From: Strongylocentrotus purpuratus
Taxonomy: Eukaryota > Echinodermata > Echinoidea > Camarodonta > Strongylocentrotidae
DNA: 64,000 nucleotides
NCBI RefSeq assembly: GCF_000002235.5
Contig: NW_022145611.1
Coordinates: forward strand, 7,032,242-7,096,241
Direction of reading: 5' to 3'
Below the pieces are notes generated by a model that saw only the letters and a list, made by a program, of their open reading frames with translations, was not told where the DNA came from and searched no databases. Each line of letters opens with the position of its first letter. Positions within the stretch are counted from its first letter, which is position 1. Positions 59,691-64,000 of the stretch are shown in pieces. Position numbers and translations under genes: made by a program.

Positions 59691-59936
59691 CAGGGGCGGA
59701 TCGGGGGGGGGGGTGCTGAGTAAAAAAAAAAGAGAGCTGCATGCCCCCCCCCCTCCCCGTTGAGCCACAAACAAAAATTAATGCTCACTTCCCCCCCCCC
59801 CCCCCACTCTTCTTCCTCCTCCCCCCCCCCCAACCCGCTACCCTCCCTCGCTTATTCGGCCGGTCGGCTTAATCGCCGCTAAATATTCTCTCACGAATTG
59901 GGCCCCCACCCTCGCCGCCGGCTGGATCCGCCCCTC
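59691..59936. mobile_element. Short hAT-like MITE with perfect 8-bp target duplication
   Basis: The ends are caggggcggatc and gctggatccgcccctc. attgtcta is present on both sides (59,683-59,690 and 59,937-59,944). The interior is a series of C, G and A runs with no coding capacity. Confidence 0.88.
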
Positions 59937-60004
59937 ATTGTCTATAAGGGTAGTTTTTAGAGTTGAGACTACGAACAGTTTTTCCGGGAGCGTATGTCTG
60001 TGAG

Positions 60005-60287
60005 CAGGCGCGTACGCAGGATTTTTTTCGAAGGGGGGGGGGGGGGTACAATTTGAAAACGCGCGCCGAAAATTTCGCACCGACTCAGCCAGCCGCTGAA
60101 TAAGTGGGGGGGGGGGGGTAAGAGCACTTTTTTATATATTTTTGGGGTCCTGAAATTTGGCCGATCGATATTTCGTTCCGTTGGGAGGGGGGGGGGGGGG
60201 GGATAAGGTCACCTTTTTTTGGTCACCCATTAGCACAATTTTTCCAAAACACACACACACACACACAAAAAATAGGGGGGTTTCGAC
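60005..60287. mobile_element. GCGCGTAC hAT-like element, original left flank preserved
   Basis: tctgtgag (59,997-60,004) directly precedes caggcgcgtacgcagg. This is the partner of the tctgtaag found after the right terminus of the copies at 29.5 and 39.2 kb, giving an 8-bp duplication with one change. The right end is lost here. Confidence 0.75.
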
Positions 60288-61874
60288 CGTACAAGTACTC
60301 AAGTGCTTGTCCGGTTGTATCCATAAAAGTAAATTATTGGATAAATTGGGAATCTACAAATCTGTGAGGATCTAACCCCCCTGGCCTGGCTAGTATAGGC
60401 TTATGCACACGATTGCAACAGAGCGGTAGATTTGTGAATTATAAACATCGATAAATGGTTTACTATTCACTTCTTCTTCCGAACTTGAGCGCAAAATTAA
60501 CGAACTCTCTACAGAGGAATATCAGCGAATATAGTCAATTAACAATTTAGCAAAGGTAACAGAAATTTAAGATTTCTTTCAGATGCTGAACCTTTCAAAT
60601 AGCGCTCTTCTATTTTTTACACTGCAATATATTGAGGCACGATATGGAGCAAAGCAACGAGAATTGTAAATTTGTTGACCCTTTAGAATGCTATAATTTC
60701 ATATTGGCGCGTGAAATTACCATATTTTTGAAGATAATTACGAAAATGCTTGTATTCTTATCAAAAAATATTGATAAAAGAGTGGACTGCAGTGATTTCA
60801 CGAATCAGCCTATTTGTATACGGTATTATTACATTGAAAAGAGAAAAGGAAGGAAAAAAAATTTACTTACATATATTGAAGGCTACGAGGAATTATGAAA
60901 TTTTGTGTCCCACATGTAAAAATTGCCTTCGCGTTATTTGTCTCCCTCTTCGATAATAGCAAACTGCATTATCACAATCAACGTGCAGGGAGCGTCTATA
61001 TGTTATTGAGTTGTTGAATCGTTGAGATTGAAAACAGAAGATAATCTCCAGAAGTGAGATCCACGAACACAGTACACATACATTCGACTATGAAGATTTC
61101 TCAAGACCCTTTTCAACGCAGTACTTCGTGGCGTGAATGGTACACGTTTTGTTATATATAGTTCATCACATAGTTGTGTACTCTTTCCAGGTTAATATTT
61201 TTGTTCCAACTCAGGTCTCGTTTCATAAAGCTTGATATCAATAACGAATTCTAAAATTCTATTTCATCTATAAAATGCAACGATTTTAGTGAATTGTAAA
61301 AACTATCGTAATTTAGTATTGAAAATAACTTTTATTAAACGTTGTTCCACACACTATAACTGCATCTGCCGTGTGATATAATCGATCCATACATTTTAAA
61401 TCCAATAGTTGGTCTAGCTGTACGATCACTTGGGCAGCTCTCTGTCTTTGCCTACAAACGGTGAATTTATTGCCGTTTAGTCTTCGTCTACTTTGGTCTA
61501 ATGACCATTCAGGCTAATAGCTGTTTGGTCTAATTTTCATTTGGTCTTATCTCCAATAAGTTTACTAACCATTATTTTGTGCTATTGGTCATTAAGTCTA
61601 ATTTCTAGTCTGCCTAGCTAATTCCCAGTATGTCTAATGCTTATTTTGTCTTCTATCCATAAGATATAACAATCATGATGATTATGATTGAATGATTATT
61701 AGACCATATGGAGAGTAGACGGGCTTGGTGTACACCCAGTGGAAATAGACCAATTGGGTATAGTAGGTGAACCGGTTCAATAGACCAAACGGCAATAAAC
61801 CCCTTCAAACTAGCTACAAACCAGGCATAATTAGATGTTAAGCGCTCTGCGTTTCAAGGAAATAATTACTACTA

Positions 61875-62165
61875 GGGGGATGTTTCACAAAGACTAAGAT
61901 CGACTTTAAGTTGGACTTAACTATGGCAGGCCGTTCATGCCAATAGTTGCTCTCACCATTGGTCTTTCAATTATGATCTTTAGATAATATTTTTCCCTAC
62001 AATAATGAACTATCAAAGAATGTTAATTCTGTAGATCTGTAACCACAATTGGTACATCCCTTTGGAAACCAATGCCAGTCAATGATGAGAGAAAATAGTG
62101 GCATGAACGGCCTGCCATAGTTAAGTCCAACTTAAAGTCGGTCTTAGTCTTTGTGGAACACCCCC
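61875..62165. mobile_element. GGGGGTGTTTC MITE, copy in the 59-62 kb module
   Basis: Same element and module position as the other three copies. Confidence 0.8.
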
Positions 62166-62572
62166 AGGTTCCCATTTACTTCACCTGGGTGAAGTTCAGC
62201 ACAATGTTAGATGAATTTCTTGCTGAAGGAAAGTAACGTCCTGGAGTGGGATCCGAACTCACGACCTTATGATTGAAAGACGAGAGTCAGAACCACTACA
62301 CCATGACGCTTCCATGTATTATATGGATTATATAAATTCTACACGATAAGGCTTGATATGGGTTTCGCTTTTCTTAACGTCGTATTCTTTTCCTTCTTTT
62401 CTTATGTATTTATTATTTTTTCGACCTCTGAAGTCTTTTCCCCAATTTTTTTTGTTTATTTCTATGTCATCAATCTCTTGTTTTCTTTTCTTACTTGCCT
62501 TGCATTTTTCTTATATGCCGAATATTTCTTCATGTGGCCTTCTTTCCCGTCTTTCTTTATGTATTTCTCGTA

Positions 62573-62780
62573 CACTCTAAAAACTGAATTTGTTAAATCA
62601 CCATTTAAAAGGGCCGAAGAGTGACCACTCTTTCAAAATGGTAGATTAACACTTTGAACATGCTGGATCCAACACTATAGGTTGAATCTAGCAGGTTAAA
62701 AAAAAAAATCTGACATTTTGAAAGAGTGGTCACCCCTCGGCCCTTTTAAATTGACATTTAACATTTTAGTTTTTAGAGTG
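62573..62780. mobile_element. TA-flanked MITE with CACTCTAAAA ends (copy 3, independent insertion)
   Basis: The 208-bp copy has the interior in the opposite orientation. It sits in an unrelated T-rich site with TA on both sides (62,571-62,572 and 62,781-62,782). It carries an A-run expansion near 62,700. Confidence 0.88.
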
Positions 62781-62782
62781 TA

Positions 62783-64000
62783 TAAATTCACTTGTTTTTT
62801 CTTCTTTATGCCTCTTTGTTTCCCTCTCTTATCTTCTTTTGTTTCTATCCGATCTTTCCATACAATATCTTTATAATTTATATTTCCCCAATTTTGTTTC
62901 ATTCCTTATGTACATGTACATGTAGTTACTTTTTGCTTTCTGAATTCTTTACTTCTCGTGCTATATCTTTTTCTCATCTTCTATTCACATTCTTCTTGAT
63001 GTACTTTTTACAAACCTCTACCCGGGTAGCTTTTGTCTGCCACCATGCATGTCAAGATTTTACCAGGGTATTACCCTATGATACCAGTGCAAAACCTTAG
63101 CCCACTATACACAGTTTACGGGGGATTACAAACTGGTTTACCTCAGGCCATCTGAGAGTTACGCCATGGGCGCTTTCCAGGCCCCGTCCGGGGTATCACT
63201 TGGTGTTATGGAAGATGGGACCTCTGTGTGAAAAGGGTATAACTGGTTCCAAAATTTGAATTACCAATTTAGTGGTCAGGACAAGTATCTTCCGCCAATA
63301 GGGACGAATTGCATGTAACGGCAAGGTTACAAGTAGATGAATCGCCCAGAGCTGAATTCATCCCTCTCACGCCTCATCTTCGAAATATAATTATGGAGGA
63401 TTCGTCGATTTATTGATGTCGGGTAGGCGCTATCGTGGCTCACCTAAATGATCGATATCATTATAATTGTTATTATTACCATCATCAGTCATCACCATGC
63501 ATCTTTATTATTATTGCTATCGGTCTAGGTCTAGTCTACACTGTAAAAAAAAGAATTTGTTCATTGGTAATTTTTACGTATTTTTTCCATGTAGAATTTA
63601 CTTGAAAACATTAGTTTTGCCACTTACGCACTAAATTTAAGTCTTGCTAACTCAAACTTTCAATTTAGTAGAACATACGTGGAATATTTAAGTAAAATCT
63701 TTAAGTAATTTCAGCTTGTATTAATTTAGTAATTTTAACTCAAAATCAGAAATTATACGTATTACTCAAACAATTTATGTTGATTAGTCTTATCTTTTTA
63801 AAGTAAGGACCGATGCAGTGCGTAATAGAAATATTTACATAATTTATGAATATTCATTAAGACCAAATTAAACTCTTTTTTAAATAAAACAATTCTTTTT
63901 TTGTGGTTGAATGAAAATTTAAGGACTTAAAAACATTTACTAATTCATTTAACATGGCTAAGCAAAGACAAGACAATTTTTAATTGTTACCCAGTTCAAA
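62783..64000. other. AT-rich end of window without assigned features
   Basis: A T-rich tract (62,783-63,030) is followed by ordinary sequence and an ATT/ATC repeat near 63,465-63,515. From about 63,537 the sequence tacactgtaaaaaa could be the left end of another TA-flanked MITE, but the right end would lie outside the window. Confidence 0.4.

Larger units (their letters stand above)
58998..62540. repeat. Most complete older module of the array family
   Basis: It runs from ataagcacatatttctttc through the segment with ggaaccagttctgcgtgac, the hAT copies at 59,691 and 60,005, the tattgaggcacgatatgg segment (60,628), the TGGTCTAAT block, the MITE at 61,875, the SINE at 62,166 and the T-rich segment (62,353-62,540). 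It keeps about 480 bp (59,522-60,004) that the other modules have lost. Confidence 0.85.

Overview
The window looks like intergenic, repeat-dense nuclear DNA from a marine invertebrate. I found no intact host protein gene, no rRNA or tRNA gene, no CRISPR array and no recognisable provirus. An echinoderm such as a sea urchin is my best guess. The basis is a tRNA-headed SINE whose body resembles those I associate with sea urchins, CR1/Jockey-like and RTE/L1-like LINE tails, a FLYWCH-type Mutator transposase relic, and many short hAT elements with CAGGGGCG- or CAGGCGCG-type ends. The species is not established. The DNA is AT-rich and studded with runs of 10-25 C or G, which break many apparent reading frames or create proline/glycine-rich false ones.

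Layout. 1-19.2 kb is mostly single-copy AT-rich DNA with scattered elements: a hAT-family fragment (0.7-1.05 kb), a TIR element (2,977-3,519), a LINE tail running into a 15-bp minisatellite (5.87-6.40 kb), a long foldback (6,706-7,032), a minus-strand LINE tail (7,757-8,347), a FLYWCH/MULE transposase relic (8,737-9,198), the same 15-bp minisatellite in the opposite orientation (9,900-10,082), microsatellites, a TIR element (12,049-12,527), and a 2-kb non-autonomous hAT element (15,304-17,321) that contains another foldback.

19.2-62.5 kb is a nest of segmental duplications. Duplicon A (19,243-32,177) and duplicon B (32,374-42,048) are diverged tandem copies. They differ by insertions whose empty sites are visible in the partner: a 1.8-kb hAT element, a TA-flanked MITE and a LINE fragment. 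The right part of the duplicon was then remodelled by deletions and one chimeric junction into a unit of about 4,552 bp. That unit is repeated almost perfectly three and a quarter times (41,471-56,234). Two older related modules follow (56,235-58,023 and 58,998-62,540), separated by a hAT-family fragment.

62.8-64 kb returns to AT-rich DNA without recognised features. Nothing here forms an operon or pathway. The biology visible is genome turnover: transposition, local template switching, deletion and tandem amplification. The most informative content is the set of filled and empty site pairs and the young 4.55-kb array.
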